Shown piece after piece: positions 38,201-50,300 of a stretch of DNA of 64,000 nucleotides (position 1 is its first letter; each line of letters starts with the position of its first letter). Source of the DNA: Perca fluviatilis. Its lineage: Eukaryota; Chordata; Actinopteri; Perciformes; Percidae. The notes under the pieces were generated by a model. That model ran no database searches. It saw only the letters and a program-made list of their open reading frames with translations, and had not been told where the DNA came from. The stretch lies in the NCBI RefSeq assembly GCF_010015445.1, contig NC_053114.1, forward strand, positions 30,135,079-30,199,078, read 5' to 3'. The position numbers were made by a program, and so were the translations under genes.

Positions 38201-41200
38201 AGAGAGAGAGTTGACAGAGAGTGAAAAAGGCAGAAGATCCATGGAAATTTGTTATTTAGCAAACCCCAAAGCATCCCAACAGCGCCAAACCTATGTTAAC
38301 AGTCTAGAGCACATTTTAAGTACAAAAAGAGTTAACATGAATTAATGCATTTCAGTCCATGAAGTTGCTCACCAAATTTCTAATTTAAATGTTTTAATGT
38401 CAGATTATCAAACCATGTGTATTCAATAAAAAAAGCAGTTGTTCAGACACAACAAATATGTTATAAAGTAAAGATCATCAAATATGTTAAAGTCTGGGCA
38501 GCTTCTCTTTTTTTTTGGCAGAGCGGCAAGCATGTCTGATTTCGGACGTATACCTGTACACCTCTGTTGTCAAGCAACAGTGGAAGAAACTAAGGATGAA
38601 AATGTAAGTATGATGTTTACCTTTTAGTTTATCGATGGTGAATTGGGAGATCCTGAAGTTGGAGAAGGCCCCTTCCTTTTGCTCTGGTGTCTCCTCCTAA
38701 ACAAATAAACAGAGTCAGTCTATAAATTAAATGGAATAATTCAAGTGTATATAATTCATGAAACTTGAAAACATGCAAAAGTAGTTGCTTTGAAGTCATC
38801 TTTGTGGTTATTTTGTTTAACTTAATTTATTATTATTTAATTTCCAACATCTTGCGGGCCAGGCCATTCTTGTGAACAAAGTCTAACCACGCTGTGCCTC
38901 TACTTTTATTTTACAGTTACAGGATGAGTTAAGCTCAAAAGGTGAGCAATAAAATATTACAGAATGGACATTTTCCAATATAACGAAATAAAAAGCAGTA
39001 ATATATTATAACCAAAATGTATTAACACCTAGAAAGAAGGGTTTAGAAACCGCGTCCATGGTGGTCACCTTGATTTCTCTTGAACTATCCAACAGAACCC
39101 ATACTTCACCACTTAATTTCCACAAAGCAGAGTTATCATTCAGTAAGTAACAACACACTGTGAAGTTCTCCTGTGAGGAAGAAATGAGCACAATCTGTCT
39201 GCGAGTCGTACCGGTTCTTTTTCGCTGTCACTAGCAGAGTCTTCACTTGATTGTGCCGGTGTCTGGATGGGCGTCTGGACAGGGGTGTTTGGGGTGGAAT
39301 GTCCGTTGGTTTCTGCCTCTTCGATTGCTTTCTTTTGCTTCTTCTTCTTTTTCTAAACCCAAAAATAAAAGTAGAGACGATGTTACCACAGGGGTTCTGC
39401 AGGTTTCACCAAGTCAAATTTAAGATTTTTTTAAGACCTTTTTAAGACCATTACGAATGAAATTTAAGACCTATATCACAACACTAAATAAGAAAAACAT
39501 ACAGAGTCAGGGAATGCAGTCACAAAATGCCTTGCAAAGTAAATGTATTCATTAAAAAAAATATATATATAAATAAAATGTAATTTTGAAATGTGTATTT
39601 TTCAACTTAGAGCAGTAGTGGTAGTGTGCACATCCCCATCGGTGAGGTGCAGGGCAAAAAGGAGCTGGATAAAACTGAAAAGAATGAGATGCCCGCACTC
39701 TGCTAATACTCCCATATGTTTATTGTGGTGCAATTCTTTTTCGGGTCTTCCTCACCCATTTGCCTGAGGAAGACCCGGCTGGGTCGAAACGTTGCAGCAC
39801 AATAAACGTATGTGAGTATTAGCAGAGTGCGGGCATCTCATTCTTTTCAGTTATTACTCAATTTAAACATAAGAAGTTAAAAAAAAAAAGAGCATAAAAA
39901 ATAAATACATAAATGTAAAATATTGTTTTTTAAATAACTTATTTTACAAAATTAAATAACAAAAAGCAATATTTTCAAAATAGACATTTTTGCTTTGCTC
40001 AATAGTACAAATGAAATAATTAAAACAATAAATAGGCTAATAAAAATACTACAAATAATACATTATGTATGCCCTTTTAAACAATGACAATTAAAATGGG
40101 TGTAATAGAATAACTAGCGATTAGGTAATGAAATATACTTGCATGCTCTAAAACCCTCTACACTTGATACTCACGTGACCATACGCAACACACAGGCTAC
40201 TGCCGAAACAGACTGACTGGTCATATCTTCTGTAGACGTTTTTACGAGGGGTGCGTAAACTGCGCATGGTAAGGGCTCCTGCACACCGACTTTGTGAGCG
40301 TGGCGTTTCTGTTGCGTGGCCTTTTTTAATGTCTTTGCACACCAGAAACATGTCTGACGCGGCGCTGCTACTAGCCTTGTCTGTACACATGTATGTTTCC
40401 CATTGATAAAATGAAATAGCTATATATACGTATATACTGATTTGATTACAGCAAAGACAACGTCTGCAGTATTCACGGCAAAATAGGCTACAGAATATTC
40501 GTAATTGACAGGTGCTATAATTATTTATTATACTTTTTTTTTAAATTATGTTTATATCTGCATTTATGTCTAAACCTAGAAACTTTCAAACATCAGAATG
40601 TCATTTTTTAAATTTATTCGTGTCAAAATGGCATATAAGTATGAATTTCGTATGATAATGTAAAGCAAGTTAACAGTAAACTAATAAAAACACCAAGCTT
40701 CTTAAGACACGGTGGCTTCATCTGTAGTTAATACTGTCCGTGAAGTGACGGGTGTTACAACGTGGAAACTGCAGTGTACACAGATTGTCACCTACACAGC
40801 ACACCTTTTTGTTTACTTAAATCGCAATTTTTTCACGGTTATGTAATCGCACAGAGTGGCATCGTGATTGCGATTAGATCGTGCGGCCCTAAAAGAGACT
40901 TGCGCCAATAACATAAAAACTGATTGGCTGCAATAGAAGTTGCATGTTGGTCTCATTTGTAGTAATACAGGCCGATTATATTTGGACTCGCAAAAGAAAG
41001 AACTACAACACCATGGAAACAAAATAAAAACATTCTAAAAAGCGTTGTGGAGCATTTCAATGAGCATTAGAGGTAGTGTTACATTAATATGATCTAAGAC
41101 CCAGAATGCAAATTTAACCTGAAACTTTTTATTTTGAAATTCTAGACTTTGGACTTACCCTGTAGCAGGACAGATTTTCCAATGTCTCACTAAACAACTT

Positions 41201-43451
41201 GATGGATAATAAATATAGTTTGTTGTCCATTTAGTGCCATGACTAGGCCTTTTTTCGTATGGAAAACGGTTCACTACATATTCAGACTAACAACACAGCA
41301 CTGACCTCTGTGTCTCCTTCGGCTTTTTTCTTAATCTTCTTTGGTGTTTTGAGACCATTACTGTTGCCGTTCACTTCTGTGGCCTCATCTATGTTGCCGT
41401 TCACTTGGTCCACTGCCAGCTTGTCTTTTTTCTTTTTCTTCTTCGGTGCTGGAGGTTCACAGTCCGGGTCCTCTTGCTCTGCCTGGTCCTGCAACTGCTT
41501 CTTCTTCAGTTTCTTGCCCTCCTTGGTCTTGTTCTTTTTTTAAAACAAAAACAATGAAGGCAAATAGGTTTCAGTTGAACCAAATACTGTGCAGCTCCTC
41601 AACGTTTTCAGACAAAACAATGTTGGCAGCTTGAGTACAATCTAGTTTGCAGTTATCTCATGGTATTGCAATTTCACTGACAAGCAACTTTTAATTGTGG
41701 TTATGTGAGGTATAATTAAAATATGGGTGGATGATTTCAAAGCTCTGAAGCTTGTTTCACTACATTGTGTCGGCGCTGTGTCTCAAATAAATTATACCTC
41801 GTGACGTCTAAAGTTTCAAACGTCATTGGAGCTTCAGAAAGCGCTTCATTCAGTTTGATTACTCAGCTAAACTATGCGATCGGCACATTAGCGGGATAAA
41901 AAGAGAGGAGAATAACGGAAAACTAAGGCAATGTACACTAAAATGACATAATCATAAGTAGGAGAACATTCCACCTGATACCAAGTAATCTAATCTAAAG
42001 TAAGCTAATTTAATGAATATCATTCTCCCATCACACCGCATCACTTTGTGAATTGTATGAAACGTTACATAAATATCAACCATGAAGTTAATACACATGT
42101 GCACACAGTGAACACTACTAGGGCTAAAATACTCCAATAAGTAGCATTAATAGTTAGTATCAGCTAAATTATTTTATATCTCGGCTTTTTGTACCAGGTG
42201 GCAGCACCTCTGAACAAGAGCATTACATATTGAATAATAACATGCAGGCTTGCTGAACTTTCATTGCACACATGTCTATAAGTCAGTGAGGTGTTGAGGT
42301 GCTTTGGCTGACAGATGGGACTGTGCTTGCTGCCCCGAAGCTTGGAATCTTTTTTCAGCACAAACAGAAAGAAAGCCCCAAAGCTTCATAATGCTTTATC
42401 AGCCCATCACTATGTATAATATACCCAAGTGGTTTAAGAACACCATTTTATTTGTTATAATTATTTGGAAAACTAAATATAAATATTATAAGAAATAAAT
42501 CATTTTTGAAGTGAATCTAAATTATTGTTTGTTTATAATTAAATAAAACGTTTCAGTTCAACACCACATAATAAATATTAGTTTAGCATCAGGTTCATTA
42601 TCTACCTAGTAGTTCGACCAAACAATCCCAATTAAACGTTCATCTTACTGTAAGTAAGTGGAGCTTGAGTTGGGAATGTTTCGTGAAAACATATCATTAA
42701 TCAACATTAACAAGCATTAGTAGCAGGCTAGCGGTTATCATGAAGTTACATTATTGTTTGTACTATTAGGAGCAGATTGTTTTGTATAGACTACCAGCTG
42801 ACGAGCCCAGCTGTATAAAACGTCATCAGGTCGCGTCCACAGCGCATATAGCCTAGCCTAGATAGCATACATATTCCTTTTTTTTTTTTTTTTTTTTTTA
42901 ACTTTTTACTTCTTACAAAAAAGACAACTTCTTTTCTCAAGGGAGTTCACCAGTAAACACATTTCAGGAGATGTGCCCTTGATTTCTCTTTCTAAATACA
43001 GGATATCTTGCATTTAACATACGGATGTAAGCAGTAGCCTGTGTTAAGCCTTCCACGTTGTCCACCCGTGAAGCTCACTAACACATGGGCATGCCATGTG
43101 AACTTCTAGCTAGGCTAAGTTATGCTAATGTTGACTTTCTTAATTCACACCGCTGAACGCTATGTTAATAACAATTCACTACTAGTGTTACTCCATAAAC
43201 CTCTTCGTTGGTCTCCTAACAGTTAGCTGGCCGGTTAGCCGAGTGCTAGCACGTTCAGCCATGGCTGTATTAAAGGCTCAGCCACATGTTGTCAAACATG
43301 GAGACGCCGCACTAAAGCTAGGTGGATATTTAAGTCTATCCAGGGCGACACGACACACGCTGCTCACCTTTAGGGGTTTAGCCTCCGCGACAGTGTCCAC
43401 ATCGTCCTCCATGGCTTGATCTTCGGTATCAAATATGATTTTTGACGGCAT
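32202..43451 (-). CDS. ddx21: Nucleolar DEAD-box RNA helicase DDX21, complete, 16 coding exons
   Basis: ATP-dependent RNA helicase of the nucleolus, known for roles in rRNA transcription and processing and R-loop resolution. Exons in gene order: 43451-43368, 41533-41306, 39352-39212, 38696-38621, 38185-38007, 37885-37768, 37231-37046, 36858-36713, 36399-36250, 36018-35857, 35476-35357, 34965-34892, 34793-34634, 33719-33585, 32704-32660, 32468-32202. Phases agree, giving 756 codons (human protein about 783). The N-terminus is lysine-rich with poly-K runs. Helicase motifs: Walker A ARTGTGKT (204-211), PTRELA (242-247), TPGR, DEVD (313-316), SAT (349-351) and [10 protein letters not shown] (497-506). 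A GUCT domain follows, then a Gly/Arg-rich RGG tail ending near FSQAFDY. DEVD rather than DEAD and the GUCT domain are typical of the DDX21/DDX50 pair. The adjacent kifbp supports ddx21, but DDX50 also lies nearby in human, so the choice rests mainly on overall sequence match. The acceptor of exon 2 has a poor pyrimidine tract (A-rich). Confidence 0.95.
33140..33577. mobile_element. Probable DNA-element copy in ddx21 intron 14
   Basis: A GC-rich block ending TATTTATTTACAGTCTATGG, a terminal form that recurs near 56693 (CAGTCTATGG) and inverted near 55868 (CCATAGACAGTATA). It stops eight bases before the ddx21 exon at 33585-33719. Confidence 0.45.
33740..34345. mobile_element. Probable dispersed repeat in ddx21 intron 13
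   Basis: Begins GGCCCCGACACACCAACCC and is markedly GC- and CpG-richer than its surroundings, without coding content. The style fits a degraded DNA transposon; the right terminus was not identified. Confidence 0.4.
37413..37737. mobile_element. TTAA-flanked MITE with about 70-bp terminal inverted repeats
   Basis: The left arm (AAAGGGAAACGCCACC and onward to GTAGATAGGTGGG) is the reverse complement, with few changes, of the right arm (CCCACCTATCTAC and onward to CCCTTTAA). TTAA lies on both borders. It sits in the ddx21 intron between exons 6 and 7. Confidence 0.85.
39674..39851. mobile_element. Foldback (palindromic) element
   Basis: ACTGAAAAGAATGAGATGCC at the left returns as its reverse complement at the right end. 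The arms are nearly 60 bp long, with a second inner inverted pair (GGGTCTTCCTCA / TGAGGAAGACCC). It lies in ddx21 intron 2. Confidence 0.8.
40797..40893. mobile_element. hAT-like element fragment (right end)
   Basis: AAATCGCAATTTTTTCACG and the end GATCGTGCGGCCCTA match the terminal style of the other hAT-like copies here. The left end was not found. Confidence 0.45.
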
Positions 43452-43620
43452 TTCTCTTCTTGATGGAATCCCTCAGTGTAGACACACAGGCTAACACACG
43501 GGCACGCGGATGGAAAGGAACGCGCAAAGCTGCGCGACTCGACTCGCGAGGAAGTGTGTTCACCAGACATAACAGCAATGACAAGCAAATTGTTAATTTG
43601 ATTTTAAGATAAACATGAAA
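43452..43620 (-). promoter_or_regulatory. ddx21: ddx21 5' UTR and promoter region
   Basis: The sequence just upstream of the ddx21 start is richer in G+C and CpG than its surroundings (several GCGCG and CGCG groups around 43497-43550), as expected for a housekeeping promoter. No TATA box was recognised. The boundaries are approximate. Confidence 0.4.
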
Positions 43621-44432
43621 GACAATCAACACATCGGCGTTGACAGCTCTGACTCAGCCTGTACAAGGACTAGCATAATTAAAAACAGTAAATCAAGGAC
43701 AGATAATCGTTATATGTTATGTGTTATCAAATGAGATGTTGATATTAGCCTGTATTTATATATTAAAAAAAACGTATGTTATAATGGTTGCACATATTCT
43801 GACAAGAAATTGCAGAGAATTTAATATTTTCCTAATATCATTTTTATCATAGACTGAGACTTGGGCTAGACAGCACAGGTGTGGACTTCTCACATGAATA
43901 GGTTATAGGTATTAAAATAAATCTTGAGTGATAGGCCCAGCCCAGCACTGCTGAAACTTTATAGAAAAATGTGAGAGAAAAAAAACGGAACTGGACACAG
44001 TGACAAACATGCAGCACCACACAGAGATCTAAGTCCGGTCATATTCTGTTTCAGGTATCAGCACCTTGATGGCAATGTTTAAAGCTGTCATAAAATATTT
44101 ACTGTTTAGCAGAAAAGGTAGACTGTTTGTCCTGTCATGTGTGTCCCCAAGTGTCAGGCAGCAGCTATGATCTGCCTTCAGCTTAGGCAAACATGTTATT
44201 TAAAGCAATGTGAATATATTTCAGCCTGCCAGCAATGAGCCGTCCCCTCACTTCCAGCACCAAATGGTATGCAGGCATCTTGACCAACCACCAGGGCCAC
44301 TTGTTCAGCGACAAATAGAAGAAGGTGAACAGGCTTCCCACCCACAACATCGCTGATTGTGCTGATGATGGATAAAGTGAATTTCAACGTCAGGAAAATA
44401 CCAAACTGTCAGAACACCACACACATAGAGCC

Positions 44433-44820
44433 TAGAGGTGTTGAAATTAATCAAATAATCGATGCATCGAATTGTGGACATAGACGATGCTGCATCGATA
44501 ATCGGCAGGCTCATAATAGATTATTTCTGTTTACAATTTAATGTAGGCCTAACAACATTTCTGTTTACATATTCTGTTATGTTTTGCACATTCAGCAAGT
44601 GCCATGTGCTCAGTGCTGTAGTTTTATGTATCCAATTTATTTAGTATTAGAGCACTGCAGAATGTTTTGTTTTTGAAGCTTGAAAAGCTATGAATTAAAT
44701 ATCCTACATGACTTTAATAGAAAAATGTATTTGACGCATCGTGATGCTTCGAGATATCGAATCAAATTGAATCGCTGACATGATAATCGTAATTGAATCG
44801 AATCGGGAGATCACACACCT
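44433..44820. mobile_element. Non-autonomous hAT-like element
   Basis: The left end AGGTGTTGAAATTAATC and right end GATCACACACCT are approximate inverted copies. The body is dominated by ATCGAAT-type words. No clear target duplication was seen. Confidence 0.55.
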
Positions 44821-46099
44821 CCATGTGTTTTTCACAGACAGAACATGAAAATATACTCCCTGTCATAAAAGCTAAACTGTGAAAGAACTCAAGAATGCAT
44901 AAACTCATGACTGCCAGCTGTTTTTAGCCCTTTGAGAAATGTTTAGCCAGCTCTTTACAAAGAACATTTTAGGGTAAGAATGAACCCAGTGCTTCACCCC
45001 ACCACTATAAATCCCTGTCCATCACAATTAAAAATACATCATGCAGGATTGCCAAAACAACAGGAGCACCTGGCAGTGTAAAGCAATACAACAATACTAT
45101 GCCCACAAGTTACCCTAGTATTGAATCAAAAAAGGAACCTTTTAAGTTTTCCTGCAGGGTCACTGATCCAGATTGCAATATATTATCGGGCGTTACTGCT
45201 GATTTTGTAAACAGCTTGTATGTATGTATCTAACATCTTTCTTCTGTTATCAGGTTTCATCAGGTTTTTGTTGTCACAAACAATCAAATAATTTACTAAA
45301 ACAGTCTTGTTCTTGGTGCTCATGACAATATGAGGAAAATCTAGCTTGAATGTGTTATTAAGACAGTGTTTTTCCTACTATGACAAATTAAAATATCATA
45401 GTAAGATATGAAGCCTATTGTTGCAGAAAAACTCAGACTTATTCAGCCATTAATTTGAAGCTGTGCGATGGGCAAGAGTGTCACCAGCACACCGCGTGCA
45501 TCTCAAAATGCAAGCTAGTGCTATTCTCTAAGCTTGTTTCTAATTCAATGCAGAAATATGGTCCTCAAGCTTTCAATAATTTAAATTATCTGGAAAGTGG
45601 TCATTCAGTTATGCTGGTTTCAACAACATTCTTTGTCACAAATATCTCAGTCCAAACACACAGCAGATGTACTGCAAGCTATAAAGAAAATGTCGGTGAA
45701 CATTTAGTTCCCTACTTAAATAGCAGGTGAACATTAACTTCTTGAGTCTGAGAAACATGGCATGATTAACAACAGTGTATACCATCAGTAGATAATGTGG
45801 CTAAACTTGAGCTTTCTAAATGTAGAGACTGTTACTAAATCTATTTTCATACTCGATACAGAGTATTGCAATTTTATAATTTTAATTAAACATGAAAAAA
45901 AAAACGTATTTTTCAATTGATCAGAAATGAGATTTGATCTAGGCAATGTATGCTTTGGGTCTGAATGAGACGTTCTATTGGCTGATATATTGACCTGCTG
46001 AGCTTGTAACTTTTTATAGCTCAGAAACATTAACTTGATAGTTCAAAATCCACACGCTTCCTTTACAATGTTAGCATGGCTGAAAGAACATCAAATGTT

Positions 46100-46748
46100 A
46101 GAGTAGTAAAAGCAGCACAGAAGATCATTGACTGCCCTCTCCCCTCCCTGATGGACATTTACACCTCCTGCTGCCTCAGCAGAGCAAAAAACATCACCAA
46201 GGACTATCTCCCACCCTGGCTTTGATCTGTTTAACCTGTTGCCCTCAGGGAGGCGCTACAGGTGCATCAGAACAAGGAGATTCAAGAACAGTTTTTTTCC
46301 AAAAGCCATAACCATTTTGAACTCACACATGTACTGACTTAACAGTCTAACCCCCCAACCCCCAGACTTTCTTCTACCCACCTACTGTGCAATATTGAAT
46401 ATTTAATACTATTGATAATACTGTGCCATTCCATTACTATACAATATCTGTATACTATGCAATATCATTACTATCATTGTCCAATATCTATTACTCATTG
46501 AATATGATCACCACTATTAGGCAATATTCAAATAATGTGCAATAACCCACACTGTAAATAAAACCATATCTATTTTTTTTATATGTATAGCGTCTCAGAA
46601 CTGTGCACCTTACCCCCCTTTTTTTTGCACTACTTATTTTATTTATATGTTGTTACATTTATTTTACGTACATGTTGGCACTGGGAAAGGGGTTGCTTAT
46701 AATCTCATTGTACATGTGTATAGTGACAATAAAAGGCATTCTATTCTA
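46100..46748 (+). mobile_element. 5'-truncated LINE, end of ORF2 plus 3' tail
   Basis: Translation shows the C-terminal LINE signatures KIIDCPLPSLMDIYTS and, after a frameshift, PSGRRYRCIRTRRFKNSFF. The 3' tail ends GACAATAAAAGGCATTCTAT plus a short repeat. Frame-broken and not functional. Confidence 0.8.
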
Positions 46749-47320
46749 AATGGCTGGGGCCTGTGGGGTTTTTACACATCTTCTGTTTCCTTATCTGCCT
46801 GTGCTGTAGGCTACACGGGCTGTATCAGGTGTGAGAACACAACAGGTGAAACTCGGACTTCCCTGTCAAATATAAGATGCAGAAAAGCAGGTTTTCTTTT
46901 GACACTGTTCAATTGAATATGGTTGATATTGGCTTCCTGTACACCAACTAAAAGAGGATGCTCCAACAAACAACATTATCTCTTTTCTTTGTTCTTATTG
47001 CACATATTTCTTTAAAGGCTTCGTCCTTCAATAATTTACTTGCCATTTTATGCAGCTATACATGATGGTGATGATGTCAGTCCAACACTGCGCTCCTTCC
47101 CTCTCCCCTCTGTCTCTTTTTTTAGACCCTGTTTGATCTGTCTTCACGTTCAGTAGAAATTTCACCTGTGCCGTAGTAGGTTTTGGAAATACCTAATGCG
47201 CTGCCTTTGTTAGGTTACATAGGCTCTTAGTTTAGTTTAGTCTCTGTTATCTTGTTTTTCTGATGTTCAGTAGTGTTGCAGTTACAGTTACAGTTAATAT
47301 TAACTATCCAGAGAGTGGAT

Positions 47321-50300
47321 ATGTTGTACTACATTTCCAGGATCCATATTTTGGTCAGTCTTTCCAGTCTTCTCGTCTTTTTTGGGTAAGACTGTTAACT
47401 GATTTTCTTCTTTACTACACTAAAACTTGTTATTAAATGAATAAAAGGTAAGTACATTTCCAAAATTATAAATGTCTTTTTTAATATCTTATAGCTAGAT
47501 TCTGCATGGTAAAGGCTTTTTCAGGTAATAAAGTTTGTAAATATGACTCATGGACATATTTTACCCAAATAGGTTAAATATTGTGCTCCATTTCCAGGAC
47601 ATGTTTTTTTTTTCTTTTTGGTGTAAGATTTTTAAAGATTAATAGCTGCATGTATTTACACACTAAACCTGCAAGGTTTATTACAAAGAGAATAAAAGCG
47701 AAAACATTAAACGAAAAATGATGTAGTTGCCTAAAATGTTGGGGGAAAAGATGCAAGGCTAAAATACACTGAAAATTATTTTGTACCGCCAGTGATAACA
47801 GCGTGTACTGTGCTTATGTTTAGTTTTTAGGCTACAAAATGTATATTTATTATATTGACTTTGAGTGTGAATTGTCTCTTACGTTTCACACTGCAGTGCA
47901 GTCTTCTCTACACATAAATGAACATGGTGGTTTTGCTCAGGTCATGAAGGGGGACTTGCATACCTGTTGATGTTAACCTGTAAAAGTTATTTTTATAGCT
48001 CATGTACAAAGTTCTCTGGGAGTGTGATGTTAACATCAGCAAAAAAAGTACAACTGCTACTCAACTGTGTGTTTCAAAATGTCTGACTTCACAATGAGAC
48101 TGATTAACAACACAATATACTTGGACTTACTTGGACCAGACTTACTTGATTTTTTACACTGGTTTGTGCTCAATTTTATGCTAGAATTAAGTTAAAATTT
48201 CACACATATATACTTCTTCAACAAGTACATGCAATACAATAATTGATTAAAAGTTTTAGATTGAATTATCATCCATAACTTTGCTGTTGTGCTGTTTACT
48301 GTTACCATTATTTAGTTTAGTCACATGGCTGCAGGCACAATTTCATGTCAGGGACAATGATGATTGAACTGAATTTAGCTATGTGTGTGGCTAGCCCACT
48401 GCTAGCCAACTGCAGTATTCAATCTTCATTTCTGTTGTCCTTACATGTATTTCATTTTTGCGCTATATGGCACAACAACAAAAAGTTTTATTTCTGACCT
48501 GTACACTCTCATGTAGAAACCTTGTAAATACCACTGTATTCCTTTTTACTGGCTGTTAACTCGTATCTGTGTGTCTTCACAGGGGCATCTACATCTACTT
48601 AGGACATAGCATACCATCCTTCAGGTGAGGTCACTGTAAGACAGAAAGGATGTATCAGAGCATGAAACTAACCTTTAAGTAAAGCATTATTAGTTAAATC
48701 CTGTCATATTATAAATACATATTGTGTGTTTTCCTTTAAAGCGTTTGCCCAGACAATGGCTGGAGGATCGGGGACCTAACAATGCAAACTGGGTGAGAAT
48801 CAGGAACAGCTGGTTCAAATAGCTTTTTATTTACTCTTGCTAGTGACTCTGGGTCACATCCTCGCCCTGTTGCAGAACACTTGATGCGATCTCTTGCTTG
48901 TAAGCAAACTGAAAGGGGTCAAATAGTGCATCTACCTTTTAGGACACCACGATCCTCTGTTGTTATTGTTGTCTGTCTTCGTTGTATGGGTTGTTGCTTG
49001 TTATATTTATGTATTTACCCCTGCATTTTGTCTTTGGAACAGTAAAGATGCATTTGATTTAAATGTTGCTCTTTTTTCCCAGACTGAAATATGCTCAGCC
49101 AAGCACACAGAATGGGTAAGCTATTAAAACCAGATATCACATTATTCTAGTGTGCAAAATCTATACATGATAACCTTTTATCTTCCTTTTACCACTCTTA
49201 TCATAAAGACTTCACTTCATTTAAATGTCCTGTAATTTTGTGTAATTATTTAGTTATTTAATGTACATCTTTGAAGGCACTTCAAGTGAAACCTGACATT
49301 GTGTCCCTGTTTTAGGGAACTGTGTATATGCTGAGATGAAAAGTCATAATTTATTTTAGAATCGTCTTGCGAGTGCCACAACTTCAATCAGACAGAGCCA
49401 AACTACTTATAGCTGGACTAGGACAGGAAAATTGCTAAAAAAAAGTTTGAATCCACAATTTTTCTGTTCTCCCCAGACGCACTGATGTGAACTCTGTGAC
49501 GAACTGGAATGCTCCTCTGGTTTGGGAGGGAACCTTTGATCCAGTGGTTATCGATGCAATCTATAAGAAAATGGACCCACGAGTTGCTGTGGTGGTGTTT
49601 GCTGTTGGCAAGTAGGTACACATTATATTCTTGTACACCTGGGAATTTGAAGCTACCTCACATAAATACCACTTATTCTTTGAATCGTTGTTGTCTTTTC
49701 TTGTCTTAATTGATAATCCTCCTGGCAGATACACACGTTTCCTGAAGGGCTTCCTGGAGTCAGGTGAAAAGTATTTTCTTGTTGACTTCAGGGTCACTTA
49801 CTACATCTTCACAGACAACGAACAAGATGTCCCCAAAGTGAGTTGTTGTTTATTAATATGTATAGAAGTCGTTTTGTGCATGACACTGCCACACAGCTTA
49901 ACTGATACCCATTCAACAATAAATGCTCTTAAATAACATTGTTACTCTCTTTTGTTGATTGCTTATTCTTTAAACAGCAAAGAAGACGAAAGGGGATGGT
50001 GTATCAGGATTTTTTGTGTTCACGAAACTCGAGTCAGCTGCACTCTTTTCATGAAACATTTACAGTGTGTTTGACAGCCTTTTGACCACCGTAGTGAAGG
50101 GGTCCGAGGATCAGCACCTCGGACAGTGGTCGAGACACACAATAGAGAGCCGAAGTCACGCCCTTCTACTTCCGGCCAATGGGACCTATCTTTCGAAAAA
50201 GTATGAACTAGAGTCAATGGAGAGATAATAATTATTTTTTGATCCCGTTTGAATTGAGCCATGGATTACAAATATGATGTTCGTCAATTTAAAACATAAT

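Larger units (their letters stand above)
43620..47320. other. Intergenic region between ddx21 and the GT6 gene
   Basis: AT-rich, no exon chain found. It carries a hAT-like copy (44433-44820) and a LINE 3' fragment (about 46100-46748). A possible acceptor near 47268 just before the GT6 start codon could open the GT6 first coding exon. Confidence 0.5.
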
